Source: Lutimaribacter_A marinistellae (GTDB lineage Bacteria; Pseudomonadota; Alphaproteobacteria; Rhodobacterales; Rhodobacteraceae). Taken from it: a DNA stretch of 5,244 nt. Made by a program: the position numbers and the translations under genes. A model generated the notes under the pieces. It had not been told where the DNA came from, ran no database searches, and saw nothing but the letters and a program-made list of their open reading frames with translations. Shown piece after piece: positions 1-5,244 of this stretch (position 1 is its first letter; each line of letters begins with the position of its first letter). The stretch covers positions 1 to 5,244 of the forward strand of contig NZ_JBHRXI010000026.1 of assembly GCF_042648365.1 (NCBI RefSeq), read 5' to 3'.

Positions 1-135
1 GTTCACCGGCTGAAACCCGTTCTCCGTCGAAACAAACGCAACAACAACCGGGGCCACATAGCTCCGCTGCAAACTCACCGTCACCGCATCGCTGCTCAGA
101 AGAAAACTTCCGGTTTCAGAGAACTTCGCTGCACG
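1..135 (-). other. Start of a distinct C-terminal domain of the repeat protein, truncated by the window edge
   Basis: After DIGAVEVG of module 4 the LREA / beta-helix pattern does not restart. Residues 1449-1493 contain SETGSFLLSSDAVTVSLQRS followed by YVAPVVVAFVSTENG and FQPVN. The alternating strand pattern with APVVVA-x-x-S-T-E-N-G resembles the opening of beta-sandwich repeats found in other large extracellular proteins; this is recognition of a style, not a firm family assignment. It marks the module array as ended and suggests a C-terminal tail carrying attachment or export functions outside the window. Confidence 0.5.
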
Positions 136-3100
136 ACCAACCTCCACAGCACCAATATCGGGAGGACCTTGCCGACGCTCAGCTCCCCGTGCATCGAAGG
201 GCAAGGGCTCGATCCGGTTGCCATCACCGTCTAGATCCAAGGCGTCCTCAGGCAGAAGTGAGTCGTCGCCCGCGTCGATCAGGGGGCTCCCCGCTTGCGG
301 CAGCATCGTCTGCACCGGCCCGCCATTGTCCTGTAGGGGGCCGAGGCGCGGGTCGCCGCTCAGGAAGCTTGCCGCCAAAGCGTTGAGGCCGCCGCTTACA
401 TTAGCGGTTGCGCTGACACCCGCCGCGTTGCCCGCGATGACACTGTTGCTGACCTCACGAATGGCGCCGTCCGCTCCAGTGCCTCCGAAGGCGAGGCCGC
501 CTCCAAAACCACCTGCGGTGTTGCCAGAAATCGTACTGGAGGTGATCTCAATCCCATCATCGACGCGGCCCATATAAATCCCGCCGCCGTCACGCCCAAC
601 GGCGGTATTGCCGGTGATCGTACTGTTGATGATCTTGACCGTGGCATTTCCGTCCAGGGGCACAAAAATGCCGCCGCCATTCACTGCTGCGCTGTTATTG
701 CTGATTAGGCTGTTGAGGACCGTCAGTTCACTAAAACGGCCGACTTGAATCGCGCCGCCGCTGCCGGGGCTGCTGTTTCCCGTGATTGTGGAGTCGATGA
801 CCGTGATGCTGTTGAAATCACTATAGAGCGATCCGTTGTTGCCGCCGGTCAGCGTCAGGCTACGGATCTCCAAACTACCATCCAGCCCGGTCGTGAAGTG
901 GCGTGAGCGGCCATCTGCGTCGAGCGTGATGTCGGCTGCCCGGTCCCCGTCGATATCCCCATCGACGATGATCCTGGTGCCGCCGATCGTGATCTCTCCT
1001 CCGCTCAGTACCAATGTCTGACCAGACAGGGACGGGTCAAAGGTGATCCGCCCCTCGCTCGGCCCCCCGCTGAGCAGCCTCACCGCCTCACGCAAGCTGA
1101 GATCCCCGGGGGAGAAGTCGTCGTCCAGCTCATCCACGGGGGTATCGACAGTCAAGGTCCGCCGCTCCGCCGCGCCTATGTCAAGGGTTTGAAGCACACG
1201 GCGCCCGCCCGTCGCGTCGACCGGCAAGGGATCTGGGTTCAGCCTATCAAAATCCAGATCCAGATCGTCGTTCGGCAGGAGGAGGTCAAACCCCGCCCCG
1301 ATCAGCGGGCTGCCCTCCAACGGTTGCACAGTAGGCGGGCGGGTCGTGCTAATCCGGGTCGGGGTCTCGATCAGCTCACCCAGGCCCGGGTCCCCGCCGC
1401 CATTGATCGACGCCAGATTGTTGCTGAGCGTCTCTTGCGTCCCGAAGAAGCTGAACCGCGCAAAATCCGCAGCACCCCGCATGTCGTCCGGTGTGTTCGA
1501 GAGGCCGGAGGTGTTCTCCGCCACCACGCTATTGGTGATGGTCAGGGTGCCAGGGCCGGAATAGATGCCGCCGCCGTAATTCTGGGCCGTTTGCCCGACC
1601 CCGGCCTTGTTGCGAATGATCGTGCTGCTGCTCACCTCCACATCGGCATTGCTGAAGGCCAGGCCACCGCCAGTGAGCCCGCTCTCATTTTCCAAAAGCG
1701 TGCCGTTAATCATTTGCATCTGGGCGCCGGTTTGGAAGATGCCGCCGCCCAACCCATCCGTCGTATTGCCCTGGAAGGTGCTGTTGATGATCCGAAGGTT
1801 CCCAGCCGAGTGGATCGCACCGCCCGCCTGGGTCGCCTGGTTGCCCTGCAAAAATGCGTTCTCTAGAGTCAGATGCGCGTTGCCCGCCAAGTCAATGGCA
1901 CCGCCCCGGTCCGCGGCCCCATTGGCCAGGATCACACCCCGCAGGTGGACATCCGTGTCAGCGCCGGAAATGTCGAAAATCTGATTGGTCCCACCGCCGG
2001 AAATGGTGACGTCACGCCCATTGTCGATCGACAGGTCCTTATCCAGGACAATGGGCCCATCGGTCAGGGTGATCGTTTGATCGCGGATCGAGAAGTCGAA
2101 TTGGATGATTCCACCCTCTTCCACCAAATGCACCGCCTCGCGCAGCGTCAGTTGACCGGGCCCATACCGCCCATCGATGCCGTCTCCTGTGCTGTCCACC
2201 AACATCAGGTCTTGGTAATTGACCGCGCCGATATCCGTACTGTTGACGATGTCCAAAAGGCGCGCGTCCAGAAACAGAAGGTCGTCTGTTCCCCCGTCCT
2301 CATCGAGGTCAAAGACGTCCGTCGGTCGATAAATGCCCCGCCCGGCGGAGATCAGCGGGCTACCGGGCAGAATATCCCGGTGCCCGTCCACCAGCGGCCC
2401 CAACCCCGGATCGCCTGCGTTCAATGTGGATCCGGTCGTCGGTATTGTCCCCAGGCCAGCATCGGACGGCCCGACGAAACTATGGACAACCCTCGTGAAC
2501 CCTCCGCCGCTCAGGTTCTCCGGGGCGTCGGTGTCGGGGCTCTGGTTCTGCGCCACCACAGAGTTGTAGATCCGGACGTCTCCTCCGATCGCATTGATCC
2601 CCGAGCCAGAAGTCCCGTCGCCTTGATAGGCGATGTTTCCGGTGATCGTCGAATTTATGATCTCCGTCCGAGGGAGATCGAACCCGACAAAAAAGAGCCC
2701 GCCGCCATAGGTCCGCGCGGTGTTGTCGGCGATGGTTGTGTTCGCAATCAAAGACGTGCTTTCATTCGCTTTGATGGCACCGGCTTCATCAGCAGCATAG
2801 TTGGAGGTGAAGCTGCTGTTAAAGATCGTTAGGCGCTGGTCGAGATTTGGGTCCTCGTTTGGCGGTGACAGTATGCCGAGCGAAATGGCTCCGCCGCGGT
2901 CGGCATGGTTATCGTGAAAGCGCGATTCCAAGATCGACAGGGCACCCAGTACGACAGAAACCGCCCCGCCGTCTCCTTGGGCGTCATTGCCTTCGAACTC
3001 CATGTTCCGCAGGACCAATTCGCCACCGATTGAATCCATACGGATGGAGCCGCCATGGCCTGGAACCAGCGATCCACCGCCGAGCATGCGCAGGCCGTTC

Positions 3101-4479
3101 AATTCCACGTCTTGACCAGGGGAGATGTCGATTTCGAAATGCCGGTTTGCACCCGCGTTCGTGATGGTCACATCCGGATTCGTGTCCCCGTCGATGTCAC
3201 CCTGGATCGTCATCTCCTTCGTGATCCTGATTTGACTGTTGAGCGCGATGGTCTGCCCGTCGAGGCTCTCGTCAAAGCGGATCGTGCCGCCATCTGCCAC
3301 CATGCTGACTGCTTCGCGCAGCGACAGGTCCCCGGCGGAGCGGTCGGCGTCAAATTCATCGACAATCGTGCTGACCGTCACAACATCCAGCCGCTGTACC
3401 GCACCCGCGTCCAGCCGCGTGTCGGCCAACCGGGGAAGTCCGTTCGCATCAATCGGCAGTCGCTCGCCCACATTACCGTCGCCGTCGAGGTCGAACGTAT
3501 CAAAGGGCAGTTTGCTGAGGATTCCCAATCCAGCCAGAGGGCTGCCACGATAAACCGCTTGCGTCGGGACCGGGCCACCATTGTCGAACAAGTACCCGAG
3601 GAAAGCGTCATTCGGCCCAACGACAGAGCCAACGACATTGCCCAAATCCAGCGTGCTGAAGATCGACGGAAACGGCTGAGCGCTGTAGACGAAGCTCCCC
3701 CACAGCTCATCAATGCGACCTGCGAATGAATTCATGGTGCCGCCAGATCGGTTCTCCTCCAGTGCGGAGTTGTAGACATTCAGCGTGCTGCCTGTTTCGT
3801 GGATACCGCCACCCTTGTTCCCGTTGCTGCCGTCGACATCCGCGTAGTTGGTACTGATCGTCGACGAATAGAGGTTGGCCGAGGTGTTTCGCAGCGCCAG
3901 CGCGCCGCCATCATCACGTGATGCATTGAAGTAGAGCGTCGTATTCACTGTTGTGAGGGAACCGCCCGATTGCAGCACCGCCCCCCCGTCGCCGATGGCG
4001 CTGTTGTCATGAAGCGTGCTGTTGATGAGGGAAAGGTTGCCCGCGGAGAAAATCGCGCCGCCTTCCGTGCTCGCCGCACTGTCGCGGATCGTGCTGTTGA
4101 CTAACGCCAGGCTACTACCAGCCGTGCGATGAACGATCGCCCCGCCGAACCCCGTCGCAGATCCGTCACGCAGCGTGAGGCTTTCAAGTTCGACTGAAAT
4201 TGAGCGCCCGTCGATCCAAAAGAGACGGCTCGAGTTGTTACCCGAAATCGTGATGTCCGCGCGCCCATCTCCGGAAACGTCTCCATTGATGGACACACTG
4301 TCTGAAATCGTCAATTCGCCTTGGGTCAGTGTGATCGTGTCGCCCTTGAGCGAGTTGGAAAACACGATCTCGTCGCGGAAACTAGAACCATTGGCCAAGG
4401 CTATGGCCTCACGCAACGACAAGGTTCGGTTATTGGGGTCGTTGTCTTCTCCAAGGGTATTGACCACGAATCTGGTCAT
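1..4479 (-). CDS. Giant tandem-module parallel beta-helix (LREA / choice-of-anchor-Q type) secreted or surface protein, 3' end missing
   Basis: The frame is open for all 1493 codons from the ATG at 4479 to the left edge; the stop lies outside. The start is firm: in-frame TAA at 4494-4492, no other start between it and the ATG, and a strong AAGGGGGG Shine-Dalgarno six bases upstream. The protein begins MTRFVVNTLGEDNDP and enters the first LREA motif (residues 22-25) directly, so there is no Sec signal or membrane anchor. Four modules follow (residues 1-364, 365-756, 757-1107, 1108-1448), then a new domain from about 1449. Rungs read NSTI-x-x-N-x-A with GGA or GGG turns, the usual pattern of parallel beta-helix (PbH1) repeats. 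Acidic DxDxDG loops suggest calcium binding. The visible part has no cysteine, nine lysines and two tryptophans. No pectate-lyase or other catalytic signature is visible. Known relatives are extracellular or surface proteins of mostly unknown function; an adhesin or matrix role is inference. Missing signal peptide plus acidic repeats fits type I secretion with a signal near the unseen C-terminus. Confidence 0.95.
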   Translation of the reverse strand, partial: MTRFVVNTLGEDNDPNNRTLSLREAIALANGSSFRDEIVFSNSLKGDTITLTQGELTISDSVSINGDVSGDGRADITISGNNSSRLFWIDGRSISVELESLTLRDGSATGFGGAIVHRTAGSSLALVNSTIRDSAASTEGGAIFSAGNLSLINSTLHDNSAIGDGGAVLQSGGSLTTVNTTLYFNASRDDGGALALRNTSANLYSSTISTNYADVDGSNGNKGGGIHETGSTLNVYNSALEENRSGGTMNSFAGRIDELWGSFVYSAQPFPSIFSTLDLGNVVGSVVGPNDAFLGYLFDNGGPVPTQAVYRGSPLAGLGILSKLPFDTFDLDGDGNVGERLPIDANGLPRLADTRLDAGAVQRLDVVTVSTIVDEFDADRSAGDLSLREAVSMVADGGTIRFDESLDGQTIALNSQIRITKEMTIQGDIDGDTNPDVTITNAGANRHFEIDISPGQDVELNGLRMLGGGSLVPGHGGSIRMDSIGGELVLRNMEFEGNDAQGDGGAVSVVLGALSILESRFHDNHADRGGAISLGILSPPNEDPNLDQRLTIFNSSFTSNYAADEAGAIKANESTSLIANTTIADNTARTYGGGLFFVGFDLPRTEIINSTITGNIAYQGDGTSGSGINAIGGDVRIYNSVVAQNQSPDTDAPENLSGGGFTRVVHSFVGPSDAGLGTIPTTGSTLNAGDPGLGPLVDGHRDILPGSPLISAGRGIYRPTDVFDLDEDGGTDDLLFLDARLLDIVNSTDIGAVNYQDLMLVDSTGDGIDGRYGPGQLTLREAVHLVEEGGIIQFDFSIRDQTITLTDGPIVLDKDLSIDNGRDVTISGGGTNQIFDISGADTDVHLRGVILANGAADRGGAIDLAGNAHLTLENAFLQGNQATQAGGAIHSAGNLRIINSTFQGNTTDGLGGGIFQTGAQMQMINGTLLENESGLTGGGLAFSNADVEVSSSTIIRNKAGVGQTAQNYGGGIYSGPGTLTITNSVVAENTSGLSNTPDDMRGAADFARFSFFGTQETLSNNLASINGGGDPGLGELIETPTRISTTRPPTVQPLEGSPLIGAGFDLLLPNDDLDLDFDRLNPDPLPVDATGGRRVLQTLDIGAAERRTLTVDTPVDELDDDFSPGDLSLREAVRLLSGGPSEGRITFDPSLSGQTLVLSGGEITIGGTRIIVDGDIDGDRAADITLDADGRSRHFTTGLDGSLEIRSLTLTGGNNGSLYSDFNSITVIDSTITGNSSPGSGGAIQVGRFSELTVLNSLISNNSAAVNGGGIFVPLDGNATVKIINSTITGNTAVGRDGGGIYMGRVDDGIEITSSTISGNTAGGFGGGLAFGGTGADGAIREVSNSVIAGNAAGVSATANVSGGLNALAASFLSGDPRLGPLQDNGGPVQTMLPQAGSPLIDAGDDSLLPEDALDLDGDGNRIEPLPFDARGAERRQGPPDIGAVEVGRAAKFSETGSFLLSSDAVTVSLQRSYVAPVVVAFVSTENGFQPVN
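136..1158 (-). repeat. Protein module 4 (residues 1108-1448)
   Basis: Fourth module (341 residues), the closest of the four to the family pattern. It has VDELDDDFSPGDLSLREA (LREA 1129-1132), a GDIDGDR loop at 1174-1180, and rungs anchored at D1229, N1256, N1285, S1314 and N1345 with GGAI, GGGI, GGGI and GGGL turns. The closing segment is complete: GDPRLGPLQDNGGP, GSPLIDAG from 1397, DLDGDG at 1415-1420, PFDARGAE and DIGAVE at 1441-1446. This order of motifs is the usual end of choice-of-anchor Q domain proteins. Confidence 0.88.
1159..2211 (-). repeat. Protein module 3 (residues 757-1107)
   Basis: Third module (351 residues). It opens with LMLVDSTGDGIDGRYGPG and LTLREA (LREA at 779-782). The acidic GDxDGD loop present in modules 1, 2 and 4 is lost here: the equivalent stretch reads LSIDNGRDVTISGGG. 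Rungs are anchored at N874, N899, N925, S951 and N983 (spacing 25, 26, 26, 32). The closing segment has GGGDPGLGEL, a proline/threonine-rich replacement of the NGGP signature (TPTRISTTRPPTVQP), GSPLIGAG from 1056, a weakened DLDFDR (1074-1079) and DIGAAE (1100-1105). Confidence 0.87.
2212..3387 (-). repeat. Protein module 2 (residues 365-756)
   Basis: Second and longest module (392 residues). It opens with DEFDADRSAGDLSLREA (LREA at 387-390) and has a GDIDGDT loop at 427-433. Rungs are anchored near N492, E518, N554, N580, N609 and N639, one more than in module 1, and a PPNEDPNLDQ insertion sits before the N554 rung. The closing part has GDPGLGPL and GSPLISAG (from 706), then DLDEDG (724-729), and ends with DIGAV (749-753). 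The NGGP signature of modules 1 and 4 is absent, replaced by the short VDGHRDILP. Confidence 0.87.
3388..4479 (-). repeat. Protein module 1 (residues 1-364)
   Basis: First of four homologous modules. It has LREA at residues 22-25, a GDVSGDG acidic loop at 66-72 followed by ADITISG, and beta-helix rungs anchored at N128, N153, N179, S205 and N237 (spacing 25, 26, 26, 32). The rungs are separated by GGAI, GGAV, GGAL and GGGI turns. The closing segment keeps the DNGGP signature and GSPL (312-315), followed by DLDGDG (330-335), a PIDANGLPR stretch and DAGAV (about 357-361). It lacks the GDPGLGPL segment of the other three modules; FLGYLF stands there instead. The end is placed just before the next module's opening TVSTIVDEFDAD. 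Confidence 0.88.
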
Positions 4480-4485
4480 TGGTTG

Positions 4486-4493
4486 CCCCCCTT
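4486..4493 (-). promoter_or_regulatory. Ribosome binding site of the giant repeat-protein gene
   Basis: AAGGGGGG read on the minus strand, six bases (CAACCA) before the ATG at 4479. The first two A's belong to the in-frame TAA (4494-4492), so the site decides the start codon and excludes any upstream in-frame extension. Confidence 0.8.
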
Positions 4494-4570
4494 ACGTTGG
4501 CCAAGGCGCGGGTCTTCGCGACCAGAAATATGGCGACTTAGTCGAACTTTGGGCACGAACCTCAGCAGAC

Positions 4571-4599
4571 ACTATGGCACACGGGGTGAAAACTGTCAT
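4571..4599 (-). promoter_or_regulatory. Candidate sigma-70-like promoter for the giant repeat-protein gene
   Basis: On the minus strand ATGACA (4599-4594, five of six matches to TTGACA) is followed after exactly 17 bases by CATAGT (4576-4571, four of six matches to TATAAT). Transcription would start near 4564, giving a leader of about 85 bases. It is the best-spaced pair I found by eye between the gene and the IS remnant. The -10 is weak and alphaproteobacterial promoters are variable, so this remains a candidate. Confidence 0.35.
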
Positions 4600-4676
4600 C
4601 ACGACCGGTGGGCACAGCGCTAGCGCCGCTGACGAAGATCGCTAACGGGGTCAAAATAGCTGAATGGAGATACAGC

Positions 4677-4691
4677 AGCCTCAGGATGCAC
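4677..4691. repeat. Decayed terminal inverted repeat of the IS5-family remnant
   Basis: AGCCTCAGGATGCAC on the plus strand matches AGGGTCAGGACCCAT at the fresh IS end (5142-5156) at 10 of 15 positions, including the core TCAGGA. It lies immediately after the terminal WL codons of the transposase remnant, where the end of an IS5-family element is expected. Confidence 0.6.
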
Positions 4692-4941
4692 AACCATTAG
4701 ATGACGACTGCAGCAATGGCGATAGCTGCGACGAGCACTGTTGGCTATCGGTCACAACGGGCGGCGACCCTCCTCGAATCCTCGGGACTACAGAACTTGA
4801 TCTCAATGACTGCTTTGGAGTGAATTGCGCAGCAGTGGAGCAAACGGTGCGTGTACCCTTGCCTTGCAACGCTTCTTTGGCAAAGTCGGCGCCACAACCG
4901 AGATCCGCAAACACCAATGCTCTGTGATCTTTGGCTTCCAA
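4691..4941 (-). pseudogene. IS5-family transposase, C-terminal fragment, frameshifted with internal stops
   Basis: Two frames read together give the C-terminal third of an IS5-family DDE transposase. Frame one (4917-4855) reads LVFADLGCGADF then AKEALQGKG, matching the family's LLADRGYDADWF-x-x-AL-x-x-KG around the second catalytic aspartate. After a 44-base gap, about 34 bases shorter than expected and shifting the frame, frame two (from 4810) reads VIEIKFCSPEDSRRVAA then RCDR, against the family's RIEIMFGRLKDWRRVATRYDR. Then come a stop (4747-4745), PTVLVAAIAIAAVVI against PTVFFSAIALAATVIFW, a second stop (4699-4697), and WL. The catalytic glutamate of the Y-R-E-K signature survives; its lysine has become E and the Y/R part falls in the deletion. 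The copy cannot make active enzyme. A further stretch at 5100-5030 (IREIARFGLRGAD, GPP, RFLRG) may be the eroded NGLRWRDAP region, much less certainly. Confidence 0.72.
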
Positions 4942-5142
4942 GCGAGCGTTGTCGCGTCCAATTCATCCTGCCTTTCTCGTTTTTGTCCCCCGGTCCGAAT
5001 TGTGGCCACGTAGAAAACGGGGCCCCAACGGCGGTCCCGATGAGGCCTCGTAGAGATCTGCCCCCCTCAATCCAAAGCGCGCGATCTCACGGATGGTCAT
5101 CGCGCAGCGATTTGGATCAAAAATTGGTACGGTATCAAGTTA

Positions 5143-5154
5143 GGGTCAGGACCC
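5143..5154. repeat. Terminal inverted repeat (left) of the fresh IS5-family element
   Basis: GGGTCAGGACCC, itself a near palindrome (GGGTC, AG, GACCC). The family's opposite end usually reads GGGTCCTGACCC. The exact outer base cannot be fixed without the right end of the element. Confidence 0.7.
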
Positions 5155-5206
5155 ATTGATTTCCGCTTGGTAGCGTGATTCACGGTTCGAAAAACGAGCG
5201 GTGACC

Positions 5207-5244
5207 ATGTCTGATCTCTTCTGGCTGACGGATGCGCAGATGGC
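5207..5244 (+). CDS. IS5-family transposase, N-terminal fragment (cut by window edge)
   Basis: ATG at 5207 starts MSDLFWLTDAQM, the characteristic opening of alphaproteobacterial IS5-family DDE transposases, which catalyse cut-and-paste type movement of their own element. Only 12 complete codons are visible. A weak GAG (5196-5198) lies eight bases upstream as ribosome binding site. The start fits the family: about 60 bases inside the element's terminal repeat. Some IS5 groups split the transposase into two frames joined by programmed frameshifting; that cannot be judged here. It is transcribed away from the repeat-protein gene. Confidence 0.85.
   Translation, partial: MSDLFWLTDAQM

Larger units (their letters stand above)
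4480..4676. other. Intergenic spacer upstream of the repeat-protein gene
   Basis: No convincing gene is seen on either strand. It holds the ribosome binding site and promoter candidate described separately, and a perfect 10-base palindrome GCGCTAGCGC at 4617-4626 of unknown meaning. Open frames that cross it on the plus strand are continuations of antisense frames from the neighbouring gene. Confidence 0.6.
4677..5139 (-). mobile_element. Eroded remnant of an IS5-family insertion sequence
   Basis: Bounded on the left by a decayed terminal inverted repeat (4677-4691) that follows directly after the end of the transposase remnant, as in intact IS5-family elements. On the right it reaches at most the fresh IS end at 5143. 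About 460 bases remain where related intact elements are usually around 850, so much has been deleted. The left boundary is well supported. The right boundary is not: sequence above about 4941 is only weakly recognisable, and no second terminal repeat was found. Confidence 0.65.
5143..5244 (+). mobile_element. Left end of an IS5-family insertion sequence, continuing beyond the window
   Basis: The element begins at GGGTCAGGACCC and contains a leader of about 50 bases before its transposase start. The terminal sequence and the encoded N-terminus (MSDLFWLTDAQM) are those of an IS5-family group widespread in alphaproteobacteria. TTA at 5140-5142 could be one copy of the short target duplication, which is of TNA type in several IS5 groups; the other copy is outside the window. 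Nothing in the visible part is damaged. Confidence 0.8.

Noticed and set aside
1189..1866. 225-codon open frame on the plus strand
   Set aside because: Antisense shadow of module 3; no recognisable domain.
1873..2832. 319-codon open frame on the plus strand
   Set aside because: Antisense to modules 2 and 3. The translation is R/P/V/D-rich without any family resemblance, while the minus strand shows repeated conserved motifs in every line. It is open because of the biased GGC/AAC/ATC codon use of the real gene.
3055..3729. 224-codon open frame on the plus strand
   Set aside because: Antisense shadow of modules 1 and 2; same reasoning.
361..4140. Regularly spaced GC-rich direct repeats (gccgccgcc and gatcgt-x-ctgttgat type) about 75-90 bases apart
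   Set aside because: Could suggest a CRISPR-like or satellite array, but spacing and sequence follow the GGG turn and NSTI rung codons of the beta-helix protein; it is coding repetition.
4617..4626. Palindrome GCGCTAGCGC
   Set aside because: A single 10-base GC-rich palindrome is too common to assign as an operator without a second copy or a known regulator.
4175..4645. 156-codon plus-strand frame crossing the start of the repeat gene
   Set aside because: Most of it is antisense to residues 1-100 of the repeat protein. The part outside (LVELWARTSADTM and onward) resembles nothing I know.
4720..4750. Perfect 7-base inverted repeat CGATAGC ... GCTATCG with a 17-base loop
   Set aside because: Lies inside the transposase remnant, has no T-tract, and the loop is long; probably chance rather than a terminator.
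4664..4927. 87-codon plus-strand frame, cysteine- and aspartate-rich
   Set aside because: Antisense to the IS5-family transposase remnant, which explains the same bases better.
4963..5100. 45-codon minus-strand frame (MTIREIARFGLRGAD...) whose stop overlaps the next start as ATGA
   Set aside because: Looked like a small translationally coupled gene, but the next frame is part of the broken transposase. The segment may itself be the eroded NGLRWRDAP region of that transposase. Too weak to call as a gene.
5181..5195. GGTTCGAAA resembling a tRNA T-loop
   Set aside because: No acceptor or anticodon stems around it; it lies in the leader of the IS transposase.

Overview
The window is GC-rich bacterial DNA. 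It most likely comes from an alphaproteobacterium: the transposase start at the right edge belongs to an IS5-family group common there, and the long gene has the acidic, cysteine-free composition of large secreted repeat proteins. This placement is inference; no taxonomic marker gene is present.

Layout. About 85% of the window (4479 down to 1, minus strand) is one uninterrupted reading frame of 1493 codons that runs off the left edge. I translated it codon by codon and found no in-frame stop. The protein is four tandem copies of a 340-390 residue module. Each module opens with an LREA-type segment (L-S/T-L-R-E-A), usually followed by a GDxDGD-like loop. A ladder of right-handed parallel beta-helix rungs follows (NST-x-x-x-N plus GGA/GGG turns). 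The module closes with a choice-of-anchor-Q-like segment (GSPL, mostly DxDxDG, then D-I/A-G-A). After module 4 the sequence changes to a different, non-helical domain that is cut by the window edge. There is no N-terminal signal peptide, and a TAA five codons upstream of the ATG rules out an N-terminal extension. A C-terminal (type I) secretion signal beyond the left edge is therefore the most likely export route.

The gene has a clear ribosome binding site. Its upstream spacer (4480-4676) contains one plausible sigma-70-like promoter (ATGACA, 17 bp, CATAGT). Beyond the spacer, 4677 to about 5139 holds an eroded IS5-family transposase remnant on the minus strand, recognisable from its C-terminal DDE signature across a frameshift and two stops, and from a decayed terminal inverted repeat. 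At 5143 a fresh, intact-looking end of a related IS5-family element begins, with its transposase starting at 5207 on the plus strand and leaving the window.

Taken together, this is a large accessory surface or secreted repeat protein gene next to a hot spot of repeated IS insertion. The many plus-strand open frames across the gene are antisense shadows of it.
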